Positions 1 to 5,187 of a DNA stretch of 6,217 bases are shown here, one piece after another. The stretch spans positions 1 to 6,217 of the forward strand of contig JAUPKO010000585.1 of NCBI GenBank assembly GCA_030837395.1, written 5' to 3'. This stretch comes from Actinomycetota bacterium. GTDB lineage: Bacteria > Actinomycetota > Actinomycetes > S36-B12 > UBA10799. The notes under the pieces are model-generated. The model was not told the origin of the DNA, did not search any database, and saw nothing but the letters and a program-made list of their open reading frames with translations. A program made the translations under genes and the position numbers. Each line of letters begins with the position of its first letter. Within the stretch, counting starts at the first letter, position 1.

Positions 1-128
1 GACACGGCCGAGCGCCTTGGACGGCGAGTAGAAGCAGACACAGACCCGACAGCGCGGCCGATGCGGCGCAGGTCCGTGCGGTACCCGGCGCAAGCCCGCG
101 CAGACAGACCCGCCATCCGCGCCGACAC
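1..128. other. Left flank of the insertion sequence, no gene assigned
   Basis: This 128-base stretch ends where the left inverted repeat of the insertion sequence begins. Plus frame 1 and the minus-strand frames examined are free of stops, so it may be the inside or end of a gene cut by the insertion. It is too short to choose a strand or frame, and none of the translations is recognisable. The motif CAGACCCG/CAGACAGACCCG recurs at about 40-50 and 100-110 but does not form a clear repeat. Confidence 0.3.
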
Positions 129-154
129 TGTCCCGCGTCAAGTAGTTGGCAGGA
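129..154 (+). repeat. Left terminal inverted repeat of the IS
   Basis: Read inward, the end is TGTCCCGCGTCA, then six bases, then TGGCAGGA. The opposite end has TGTCGCGCGTCA, seven bases, TGGCAGGA. The outer 12-base block matches at 11 positions and the inner 8-base block is identical, with one base difference in spacing. The two-block layout is what a transposase with a bipartite end-binding site would need. Confidence 0.75.
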
Positions 155-1404
155 TTTTCTTGGCTTCAAAGGTGGGGATTGCGGGGTCGGCTAGGCCCAG
201 GTGCACCTCCTTGGGCCGGTTCCAGGCGATGGCTTCGTGGGGCCGGGTCTCGTTGTACTCGATGCGGTAGTCCTCGGCTCGCTCGGCGAGCATCACGGCG
301 TCATCGATCTCGTCGATGAACAGCCGCCCATACTTCAAGGTTTGCGAAGCCGCGTTCGCGTGAACCGTTCTGGCCAGGGGATTTCACTCGTGTCCGGACG
401 TGGTCCAGTTCCGGATGCAACTGGATGAACGATTCGAACCGGAAGGACCGGAACGGGCCCCCGTTGTCAGTGACGATGGTGACCACGGGCAACATCTCGC
501 CGGTCTCAACGTCGACGGGGCAGTCGTCGACCATGGGATGTCCGAACAGGGTCTCGTAGTCGGCCAACGCGAGTTCGATCGCGTCGATGGCGTCGTGCTG
601 GTTCGCGGTCGGGGATACGTGAAATCGGTGCTCGTACTTGGACCAGTAGTCCCGGCAGCCGGCGATGCGCCAGGTCCCACCGGCGGTGGTTTCGAACTCG
701 GTGAAGTCCAACTGCCACACCTGGTTCGGGCCGGTCGGATCCTGGGCGAACGCGGCCTTGCGGCGCTGGGCGAGCTGGCGCCGCTCCTTCTGGTAGGCCA
801 CCGGCAGGATCAGGCCCTCGTCACGCAGCAGCCGCAACACCGTGGCCTGGGAGACGACATGGCCGTCGTGGCGGACCATCGCCCACACCTTGCGGTGACC
901 CCACGCCGGGTGCGCCAACGCATGCGTGACCGCCAGGTCCGCGGCAGCACTGCGTGCCGGTCGCGGCCACGGACCCTTCGGCCGGCCGCCACAGCGGGCT
1001 TTGGCCTGCCAGCGCCGCCAGGTCCGTTCGGGCACGTCGATCAGTTGGTAGAACCTCGAAGTCGACATGCCCGCCTCCGTACGGATCACCTCGAGGTCCT
1101 GCCAAGGGCCCAGACGGCCCTCCGCGGACTTCTTCCATACCCGGATCTCGACCGCGGCCTCACCCAGTGCCTCGGTCAGGTCAGCGACCTCGGCCTCGAG
1201 CTGCTCTGCCCGCGTCGAGGGCCCAGATCTACCGGCCGCCAAAGCGGTCTTGCCGGCTTCGAGGAACTCGGCTTTCCACCGCCCGATCGAGGCCTCGCTG
1301 ATCTTCTCCCGCCGAGCCGCCTCGGCGATCGTCATCTCCCCGGCAATCACGCTCAACACGATCCGGGTCATCTTCTCAACCGGAATAGATGGGGGTCTTC
1401 CCAT
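138..1404 (-). pseudogene. IS3-family DDE transposase, frameshifted
   Basis: The transposase cuts and joins DNA at the ends of the element. The intact N-terminal frame (1404 to 301) reads 367 aa. An N-terminal helix-turn-helix (about residues 8-50) and a coiled-coil-like stretch (64-90) correspond to OrfA. The IS3-type segment with HPAWGHRKVW (165-174) precedes the rve catalytic core: D233 in WQLDFTEF, D313 in VTDNGGPF and E350 in NGSRERGF, giving D-80-D-36-E spacing. After ANL (356) the expected C-terminal sequence, LKYGRLFIDEIDDAV... with NETRPHEAI typical of the family, continues in another frame to a stop at 138-140. One extra base around 336-342 explains this, and removing it would restore about 421 aa. 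OrfA and OrfB are already fused, so this is not the usual IS3 programmed -1 site. The long plus-strand frame opposite (400-1455) is a shadow. Confidence 0.85.
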
Positions 1405-1437
1405 GTCTACAACTCTGCTTCAGCACTGACTCAACTG

Positions 1438-1464
1438 TCCTGCCACAAAGTCTGACGCGCGACA
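1438..1464 (-). repeat. Right terminal inverted repeat of the IS
   Basis: On the minus strand the end reads TGTCGCGCGTCA, seven bases, TGGCAGGA, matching the left repeat. The 9-base block GCCACAAAG inside this repeat (1442-1450) occurs again just outside the element at 1484-1492, followed by a loosely similar sequence. The outside copy may be a scrap of a related IS end or chance. Confidence 0.7.
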
Positions 1465-1493
1465 TGTGGTAGGGGCCGGCCAGGCCACAAAGG

Positions 1494-1979
1494 TCAGTTG
1501 CCTGTGGTGTGGGTTGCGTCCTTAGCCGCGGAGATCGCAGCTTGTAGAGACCCGACAGCGCCCAGAATCCGAATGAATACGATCACACCCGCCGACCCAA
1601 GCTCGGTGGCCAGTTCGTCGGGCCCGTCCTCGCTGAATAGTGAAGTGAAGTTGTATCGCTCCCAGGAGGAGGAGGGGTTGTAGCCCGCCAACGCAATACG
1701 AATCTGCCTTCCTTCATCCGTGGCTTGGCTGCGAAGAACGTGCCATTGACTCGTGGTGGTGTTGCCCTCCCGCGGGTGTGGTCGAACCTGCACATCGCAG
1801 TAGAAACCGAGTAGGCCGGCTGCTCGGGCAACCAGTTGATATGAGGACCACGTAAGGTTGTTGCTGTGGCATCCGTCTTCGGTTGCGAGTTCCTCGACGA
1901 GCCATCGGGCGGTCGTTGCGCGCGGCTTCAGCAGCTCTTGCACCTCGATAATCTGGGCCTCGGTCAGTAGCTTCGACAT
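1494..1979 (-). CDS. Hypothetical protein, 161 aa
   Basis: I do not recognise this protein. The start is well supported: a GGAGGA Shine-Dalgarno sequence (1992-1987) lies seven bases before ATG (1979-1977). The protein begins with a helical, charged stretch (MSKLLTEAQIIEVQELL). A mixed central region follows with several aromatics (W43, Y47, W79, Y100, W106, Y109) and two cysteines (C37, C61). Near the C-terminus is a hydrophobic segment (about 129-152, AGVIVFIRILGAVGSLQAAI) that could be a membrane-associated or buried helix. No signal peptide is evident. Base composition and third-position GC look lower than in the E2-E1 gene, suggesting separate acquisition. It ends about 30 bases before the IS right end and is intact. 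Upstream on the same strand lie a transposase scrap and an interrupted gene start, so its original operon partners are probably lost. Confidence 0.65.
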   Translation of the reverse strand: MSKLLTEAQIIEVQELLKPRATTARWLVEELATEDGCHSNNLTWSSYQLVARAAGLLGFYCDVQVRPHPREGNTTTSQWHVLRSQATDEGRQIRIALAGYNPSSSWERYNFTSLFSEDGPDELATELGSAGVIVFIRILGAVGSLQAAISAAKDATHTTGN

Positions 1980-1986
1980 TTCTCTC

Positions 1987-2013
1987 TCCTCCGGTTTGCG
2001 CCGGGTTCCCGGC
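1987..2013 (-). promoter_or_regulatory. Ribosome binding site and adjacent hairpin before the 161-aa gene
   Basis: Read on the minus strand, the inverted repeat GCCGGG-AA-CCCGGC (2013-2000) is followed after seven bases by the Shine-Dalgarno GGAGGA (1992-1987), then the ATG at 1979. The hairpin could shield the upstream edge of the ribosome binding site or end transcripts from upstream, but no U-run follows it. It may also simply be chance in GC-rich DNA. Confidence 0.4.
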
Positions 2014-2102
2014 TAACACCTTCCACCGCGCGCGTGGGTTTGGAACACCAGCGATACCGACTGAGGTGAATCTGTTTGAGGTGCCAGTTCCTATCGTTGG
2101 TC

Positions 2103-2171
2103 CTGGTTGCCCAGGGCGGAGTGCGGCCGGTTCCCGTTGTAGTCGATGCGCCAGTCCTCGAATAGGAGATC
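2103..2171 (-). pseudogene. Fragment of IS3-family transposase (OrfB C-terminus)
   Basis: The minus strand encodes LLFEDWRIDYNGNRPHSALG followed by NQ. This is the hallmark C-terminal motif of IS3-family OrfB integrases (a consensus of the type EDWRxxYNxxRPHSALG). Only about 23 codons survive, and the frame stops three codons later (2091-2093) without the usual TPAEFA-like continuation. It differs from the NETRPHEAIAW motif of the IS at 129-1464, so it comes from a second, unrelated IS copy. No inverted repeats are seen around it. Confidence 0.75.
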
Positions 2172-2194
2172 TTGCCGCCAATCACTTTCATCAT
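2172..2194 (-). pseudogene. Start of an interrupted gene
   Basis: An AAAGGAG Shine-Dalgarno sequence (2208-2202) sits seven bases before the doublet ATGATG (2194-2189), the best translation-initiation site in this part of the window. The frame reads MMKVIGGK and then runs, out of frame, into the transposase scrap. It ends without recognisable sequence at 1964, overlapping the start of the 161-aa gene. The first ATG overlaps the TGA of the preceding frame (ATGA at 2194-2191), an arrangement typical of translational coupling. I read this as the first seven or so codons of a gene truncated by the second IS. Confidence 0.4.
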
Positions 2195-2475
2195 CGTGTC
2201 TCTCCTTTGTTGATGACGGGGACATTCCCCGCGCTTTGGTATCTGTGCTGGGTGACGACCGCAGCGCAGTAGGCCACCTTCGCTGCGTCGTGTGGCTCGG
2301 GTTGAGACAGGACTGCTGCCTGCCGCATACGTTGGGCCGTGACCTCGTGGACGTCAGCGACGTGCGCACATATGGAGATATCGGCATCCGGTCCCAATGG
2401 GTACCTGTCGCCGCGGTCGGGATGGGCTCCCTGCGGACCCGCTGGCTCACAGGGACGGCGGTCTGCGGCGGTCAT
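2191..2475 (-). CDS. Doubtful hypothetical protein, 94 aa
   Basis: No family is recognised. The frame is open from further upstream (2595), but only the part from ATG 2475 looks protein-like. The C-terminal half, for example DVHEVTAQRMRQAAVLSQPE and then HDAAKVAYCAAVVTQHRYQS, would form helices. Third-position GC is about 70%, and its stop overlaps the start of the next (interrupted) gene as ATGA. Against it: the ribosome binding site is weak (only AAGATCGAT before ATG), and the plus strand has an equally open frame in antisense register (2146-2547) with similar codon bias. The true start could be further downstream. Confidence 0.35.
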   Translation of the reverse strand: MTAADRRPCEPAGPQGAHPDRGDRYPLGPDADISICAHVADVHEVTAQRMRQAAVLSQPEPHDAAKVAYCAAVVTQHRYQSAGNVPVINKGETR

Positions 2476-2681
2476 ATCGATCTTGGGGCCACATGCGTGG
2501 TTGCGGGATCCCCAACTTGGGGGACAAGGCGGGCACCCCCGGTATGACCTTCGTGATGCCCGCTGACGCGGCCTTTGCCGTGTCGGGGCGTCCAACCGTT
2601 GGGGAGTCGCCTGCAGTTGGGAAGGGCCAGGATGCGCAAGTGGGACAGGCCGGTGATGAGTTCCTCATCGACGTCGGACAC
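2472..2681 (-). pseudogene. Possible remnant of a third operon gene
   Basis: Immediately after the stop of the E2-E1 gene (2700-2698), a minus-strand frame begins at GTG 2681 and reads VSDVDEELITGLSHLRILAL then PNCRRLPNGW. Third-position GC is high for about 35 codons. After roughly 2575 the bias fades and the sequence turns into arginine-, glycine- and histidine-rich filler ending at 2472. This looks like the 5' end of a gene joined to unrelated DNA. No ribosome binding site is convincing, so coupling to the upstream stop would be needed. Function unknown. The LxxLRILALPNCxxLPNG stretch is reminiscent of a single leucine-rich-repeat unit, but one unit is not evidence. A 6-bp stem with a triloop (GATGAG-TTC-CTCATC, 2655-2669) lies within it. 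Confidence 0.3.
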
Positions 2682-2697
2682 GGTCCAGATGGTCAGG

Positions 2698-4365
2698 TCA
2701 GGCGCTCTGTGCCGGGGTGAGCAGGCTGTCGCGGTGAGGTCGGCGGCACGCCGGGTGTACGGGAAGGTCGTCGGCGCTCCAGGTCGGCGGTATGCGCTGA
2801 CCGTCGGGGGTGCGCAGCGAGAGGGTGGTGACGTCGGCCCAGGTGGCAGTGTCGCCGGTGAGGCGGGTAGCGGCGACGCGCACGGCGTGATGGGCAAGGT
2901 CGGCGAGGTCGTGGTGGGCACCGGGGAAAGTGGGTGCGGAGCAGCCGTCGGTGGCGGCTGGTTCCGGCGATGCCGGCGGCCAGGGAAGCGTGTGATCTGC
3001 GCGGTGCAGTTCCAGGCATGCCCAACATCCCCCGCCGCGGGTGGGGTACGTGACGATGCTTCCGCCCCACGCACCCCACGTGCCGGCGGCGGTGATCAAG
3101 TCGGTGTCAGGTTCACATGTCGTGGCCAGCCACCGCGACAGTGCCGGGTTGGCGGCCGCGTCAATGACAAGGTCGGATGCGGGGATCGTTGCGGCGAGGT
3201 CATGGGCTTCTCCGACGGCACCGATCTGCGCGCGGACTTCGTGGATGACGATGCCCGGTTGGTGGTCGTAGCAGGCATGGGCGACGGCGGCCGTCTTGGG
3301 CAGTCCGGTGGTACTCAGCGGTGTTTGACGGCAGATGGTGGCGGCGCGGACACGGTCGCCGTCGACGAGGGTGAGTTCACCGAGGCCGGCGCAGGCGAGT
3401 GCGGTCGCGATGGTGGCGCCGAGGGATCCGGTCCCGATCAGCACGATGTGGGCGCGGGCGAGGTGGGTGTACTCGGGGATGCGTGCGGCCCACGTGCGCG
3501 GCCCGGCGGGTTCGGCGAGGATCCACGTTGGCGCGGTACCGCCATAGATGGCGAGCCATGCCCAGCCGTCGGTGCGGTAACCGATCTCGTCGCGGAAGCG
3601 CAGCAGCACAATTCCGTCTTTCCGTGCCATGTCCGGGAGGGTGGTGCGGGCGTGGTCCCACAGTCGGGCGGGGGTGTCGGCCGATGTCAGGCTGCGATCC
3701 AGGCGCAGCCAGGGAAGCCACTGATGCTGTCCGAACGGCGGACCCCAGTCCTGCCCGGCCACGCACATCCCGGACTCGTCGGCGATGCGACCCACGGCGA
3801 TCATCAGGTTGTCGTATGGGCCGTGCAGGCCCACATGGACCCAGCCGGAGGTGGTCTGTGTGGGCAGGCTGCTGTGGTCGGGATCGACCAGGAGCGACAC
3901 GGGCTGACCGGTGCCCACGAAGGTCCGTGCCCCTTCCGCTTCGTGGTGTTCCAGTGCGGCGGCGTCTACGAGCGGCAGTTCGTTGGCGGCGAGCAGTCGT
4001 GGCAGTTGGGCGGTGAGCAGGTCGGCGAGGAGGGTTCCGGGGTGCCACATGGCGTCGGGGTCGGCGAGTAGGCACAGGGCACCGGATTTGGGGTTGTGGT
4101 GGCGCCTGATCGACGTGTCGTCGGTCGTCACCTCGGGCGGGAACCAGGGGTACTCCGGTGGGAAGGTCACGCGCAGGCGCAGACGTCGTCCTACTTCGGG
4201 CCACCCCACGGACACCTGCATTACCCCGGTAGTGGGATTCGACGTTCCAGGCAGGCGGCGGACGGTGGCGCCCGCTGCCCGCAGCGCGGCCTTCTCCGCC
4301 GCCCAGCGGCCCGGGTCGGTGAGCCACCATGGCGCGTTCCGGGCCGCTGCAGTCGATTCGCCCAC
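2698..4365 (-). CDS. E2-E1 fusion: UBC-like plus ThiF/E1 adenylation protein, 555 aa
   Basis: This is a predicted cytoplasmic enzyme that activates the C-terminus of a protein by adenylation (E1 step) and passes it through cysteine thioesters (E2 step) to a target. The E2-like domain spans about residues 15-140. It has FPPEYPWFPPEV (68-79) like the E2 YPxxPP segment, HHNPKSGALCL (89-99) placing candidate catalytic C98, and W107-H-P nine residues later, matching the C-x8-W-x-P pattern of E2 enzymes. Residues 150-295 form an unrecognised linker domain. The ThiF/E1 domain (about 300-505) shows the nucleotide loop IGTGSLG (310-316), VDGD (334-337), R346-Q347, K357 and DLVIDAAANPAL (398-409). C475 in DGCSAPTFPGA is my candidate E1 catalytic cysteine. 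C447-x2-C450, perhaps with C540, may bind zinc. GTG start 4365 lies three bases after the upstream stop, indicating coupling. The architecture resembles CBASS Cap2; a non-CBASS bacterial ubiquitin-like system is the alternative. Codon use is uniformly high-GC and the gene looks intact. Confidence 0.88.
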   Translation of the reverse strand: MGESTAAARNAPWWLTDPGRWAAEKAALRAAGATVRRLPGTSNPTTGVMQVSVGWPEVGRRLRLRVTFPPEYPWFPPEVTTDDTSIRRHHNPKSGALCLLADPDAMWHPGTLLADLLTAQLPRLLAANELPLVDAAALEHHEAEGARTFVGTGQPVSLLVDPDHSSLPTQTTSGWVHVGLHGPYDNLMIAVGRIADESGMCVAGQDWGPPFGQHQWLPWLRLDRSLTSADTPARLWDHARTTLPDMARKDGIVLLRFRDEIGYRTDGWAWLAIYGGTAPTWILAEPAGPRTWAARIPEYTHLARAHIVLIGTGSLGATIATALACAGLGELTLVDGDRVRAATICRQTPLSTTGLPKTAAVAHACYDHQPGIVIHEVRAQIGAVGEAHDLAATIPASDLVIDAAANPALSRWLATTCEPDTDLITAAGTWGAWGGSIVTYPTRGGGCWACLELHRADHTLPWPPASPEPAATDGCSAPTFPGAHHDLADLAHHAVRVAATRLTGDTATWADVTTLSLRTPDGQRIPPTWSADDLPVHPACRRPHRDSLLTPAQSA

Positions 4366-4368
4366 GGG

Positions 4369-4698
4369 TCAGCCCACCGGCTTCGGGTAGGCCGACGCCG
4401 GCGGGGCCCACGTCAGCGGGACGTCCTCGACGACGGTCTCGTCGACGTCCTCAATGGTGGTGCGTCGATGCACGGTGCGCTCGATGCGGCGCACACCCGT
4501 CGGTACTAGGGCGTCCGCGGGCTCCGGGGAGGCAGGGGTGCCGGGGTTCGACGCGTCGTCGGTGTCGGCGGGATGACCGTGCACCGCTTCGGTGGCTGGC
4601 CCAGGTGGTCGTCCGTCATCGGCTGCGTGTGGGGCGGGCGATGCATCGGGCTGTGTGGCCTCGGTGTGGGCTGCGGTGGTGGGTTCTTCGTCCGGCAT
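4369..4698 (-). CDS. Small low-complexity protein ending in Gly, candidate modifier or substrate, 109 aa
   Basis: First gene of the operon with the E2-E1 enzyme. ATG 4698 follows a strong AAGGAG (4710-4705) after six bases. Residues 1-65 are rich in Pro, Ala, Asp, Thr and His and are almost certainly disordered. Residues 66-109 are more ordered in composition, with a basic run (GVRRIERTVHRRT) followed by an acidic/valine stretch (IEDVDETVVEDVPLTW), then ASAYPKPVG at the C-terminus. It has no cysteine, no transmembrane segment and no signal peptide. E1 enzymes adenylate a C-terminal glycine, so the position next to an E1-E2 fusion and the terminal Gly109 make it a candidate conjugated modifier; a disordered tag of this sort would recall Pup. 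The ordered part is too short for a normal beta-grasp ubiquitin fold and there is only a single Gly, so it could instead be a substrate or an adaptor. No family recognised. Confidence 0.75.
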   Translation of the reverse strand: MPDEEPTTAAHTEATQPDASPAPHAADDGRPPGPATEAVHGHPADTDDASNPGTPASPEPADALVPTGVRRIERTVHRRTTIEDVDETVVEDVPLTWAPPASAYPKPVG

Positions 4699-4704
4699 GG
4701 TGTT

Positions 4705-4775
4705 CTCCTTAGATGTAGTGGTACTATGACGCTGTGTGCAGTACTAGTACTACATCACGCGGGAGTGGCTGTCAA
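4705..4775 (-). promoter_or_regulatory. Promoter and ribosome binding site of the E2-E1 operon
   Basis: On the minus strand a perfect -35 box TTGACA (4775-4770) is followed after 17 bases by TAGTAC (4752-4747), an acceptable -10 hexamer in an actinobacterium. A leader of about 40 bases then leads to AAGGAG (4710-4705) and ATG 4698. The -10 hexamer lies inside the palindrome AGTACTAGTACT, so a protein bound there would block RNA polymerase. A divergent plus-strand promoter for the HTH gene may use ATGACG (4726-4731) and TACTAC (4748-4753), spacing 16, placing both promoters under the same elements. Confidence 0.55.
4712..4756. promoter_or_regulatory. Palindromic operator between the divergent genes
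   Basis: Three nested symmetries occur in 45 bases. GATGTAGT (4712-4719) is inverted as ACTACATC (4749-4756). TAGT-GGT-ACTA (4716-4726) is a gapped palindrome. AGTACTAGTACT (4740-4751) is a perfect 12-bp palindrome. The recurring half-site is TAGTAC/GTACTA. This AT-richer island stands out in GC-rich surroundings and covers the -10 region of the operon. The natural candidate to bind it is the helix-turn-helix protein encoded divergently at 4825, giving autoregulation and control of the operon. That assignment is inference from position. Confidence 0.6.
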
Positions 4776-4824
4776 CGATGGTGCTCAGGCCTCGTGACCG
4801 GGCGGGCCGTGGCAGGGTGGTGGG

Positions 4825-5133
4825 ATGCCAGCGAGGAAAGGTCACCCGGGAGCACCGCGTGACTATGTGGCCCCGCACGGCGCGTGGCCGCAGGGCCCGT
4901 TCATTGACGATGCGCCGCTGGCGGCGCGATATGCGGCAGCGATTGCCGCGGGGTTGGATGCGGCCATCATGGACCGGGGGATGACGCGGGTGGACGCGGC
5001 CCGCGCCATGGGCGTTGCCCGGCCCACCTTGTATGACCTGCTCGGCGGGGTCACCTTCCCCGACCTATTCACCGTGGTCAAAGCCGAGCAGATGCTCGGT
5101 ATGAGGCTGTGGCCCAACTTCGGCGACACATGA
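4825..5133 (+). CDS. XRE-like helix-turn-helix regulator, 102 aa
   Basis: A predicted DNA-binding repressor or activator divergent from the E2-E1 operon. Residues 1-36 are a Gly/Pro-rich, probably flexible N-terminus. The HTH domain spans about 38-95: a first helix (RYAAAIAAGLDAAIMDRG), then TRVDAARAMGV (54-64) as helix 2, ARPTLYDLLGG (65-75) as the recognition helix, and FPDLFTVVKAEQMLGMRLWP closing the domain. The order and spacing fit Cro/C1-type (XRE) domains. There is no metal-binding or ligand domain. ATG 4825 is the only plausible start in frame; the preceding GGTGGTGGG is a modest Shine-Dalgarno. The 126-bp gap to the operon contains the palindromes it most likely recognises. A strong stem-loop follows the gene. 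Confidence 0.8.
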   Translation: MPARKGHPGAPRDYVAPHGAWPQGPFIDDAPLAARYAAAIAAGLDAAIMDRGMTRVDAARAMGVARPTLYDLLGGVTFPDLFTVVKAEQMLGMRLWPNFGDT

Positions 5134-5141
5134 GCCCCGAG

Positions 5142-5187
5142 GCAGGGTCCGTGACCGTCCGTTGACTGCGCCTGGTCCGTACCCTGC
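5142..5187 (+). terminator. Stem-loop after the HTH gene
   Basis: Nine bases after the stop codon, GCAGGGTCCGTGACC (5142-5156) pairs with GGTCCGTACCCTGC (5174-5187), a stem of about 13 base pairs with one mismatch and one bulge around a 17-base loop. No U-run follows, as is common for actinobacterial terminators. It may alternatively stabilise the transcript end. The two-sided symmetry would also work on the opposite strand. Confidence 0.45.

Larger units (their letters stand above)
129..1464 (-). mobile_element. IS3-type insertion sequence, decayed copy
   Basis: The element is about 1.34 kb, bounded by imperfect terminal inverted repeats that both start TGTC(C/G)CGCGTCA and share an inner TGGCAGGA block. 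It carries one transposase gene on the minus strand that nearly fills it, and the transposase stop codon lies inside the left repeat. Size, TG...CA ends and an IS3/rve-type DDE transposase all fit the IS3 family or its relatives; I cannot name the exact element. The bases next to the ends (CAC on the left, TGT on the right) give no target duplication. The copy may therefore have been rearranged after insertion, or the true ends differ by a few bases. The frameshift in the transposase suggests it is not autonomous. Confidence 0.8.

Noticed and set aside
400..1455. Long plus-strand open frame of 351 codons
   Set aside because: It lies exactly antisense to the transposase, whose catalytic motifs are unmistakable; long antisense frames are common in GC-rich DNA.
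2510..2522. Short palindrome CCCCAACTTGGGG
   Set aside because: It is short, has no U-run, and its position relative to the doubtful genes gives it no clear role; resemblance to the CCCCAACT of the 5741 repeat is probably chance.
2146..2547. Plus-strand 133-codon frame opposite the doubtful 94-aa gene
   Set aside because: Its codon bias is good, but it has no Shine-Dalgarno sequence and the minus strand shows coupled starts and stops; neither strand is certain.
2575..4071. Plus-strand open frame of 498 codons
   Set aside because: It is antisense to the E2-E1 gene and has the Gly/Val/Arg-rich composition of a shadow frame, with no ribosome binding site.
3377..4411. Minus-strand 344-codon frame overlapping the E2-E1 gene
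   Set aside because: It is extremely arginine/proline-rich and shares the strand with the E2-E1 gene in a shifted frame; no motif supports it.
2698..5133. Calling the cassette type II CBASS
   Set aside because: No CD-NTase, JAB peptidase or effector gene is present; only the E2-E1 architecture is shared.
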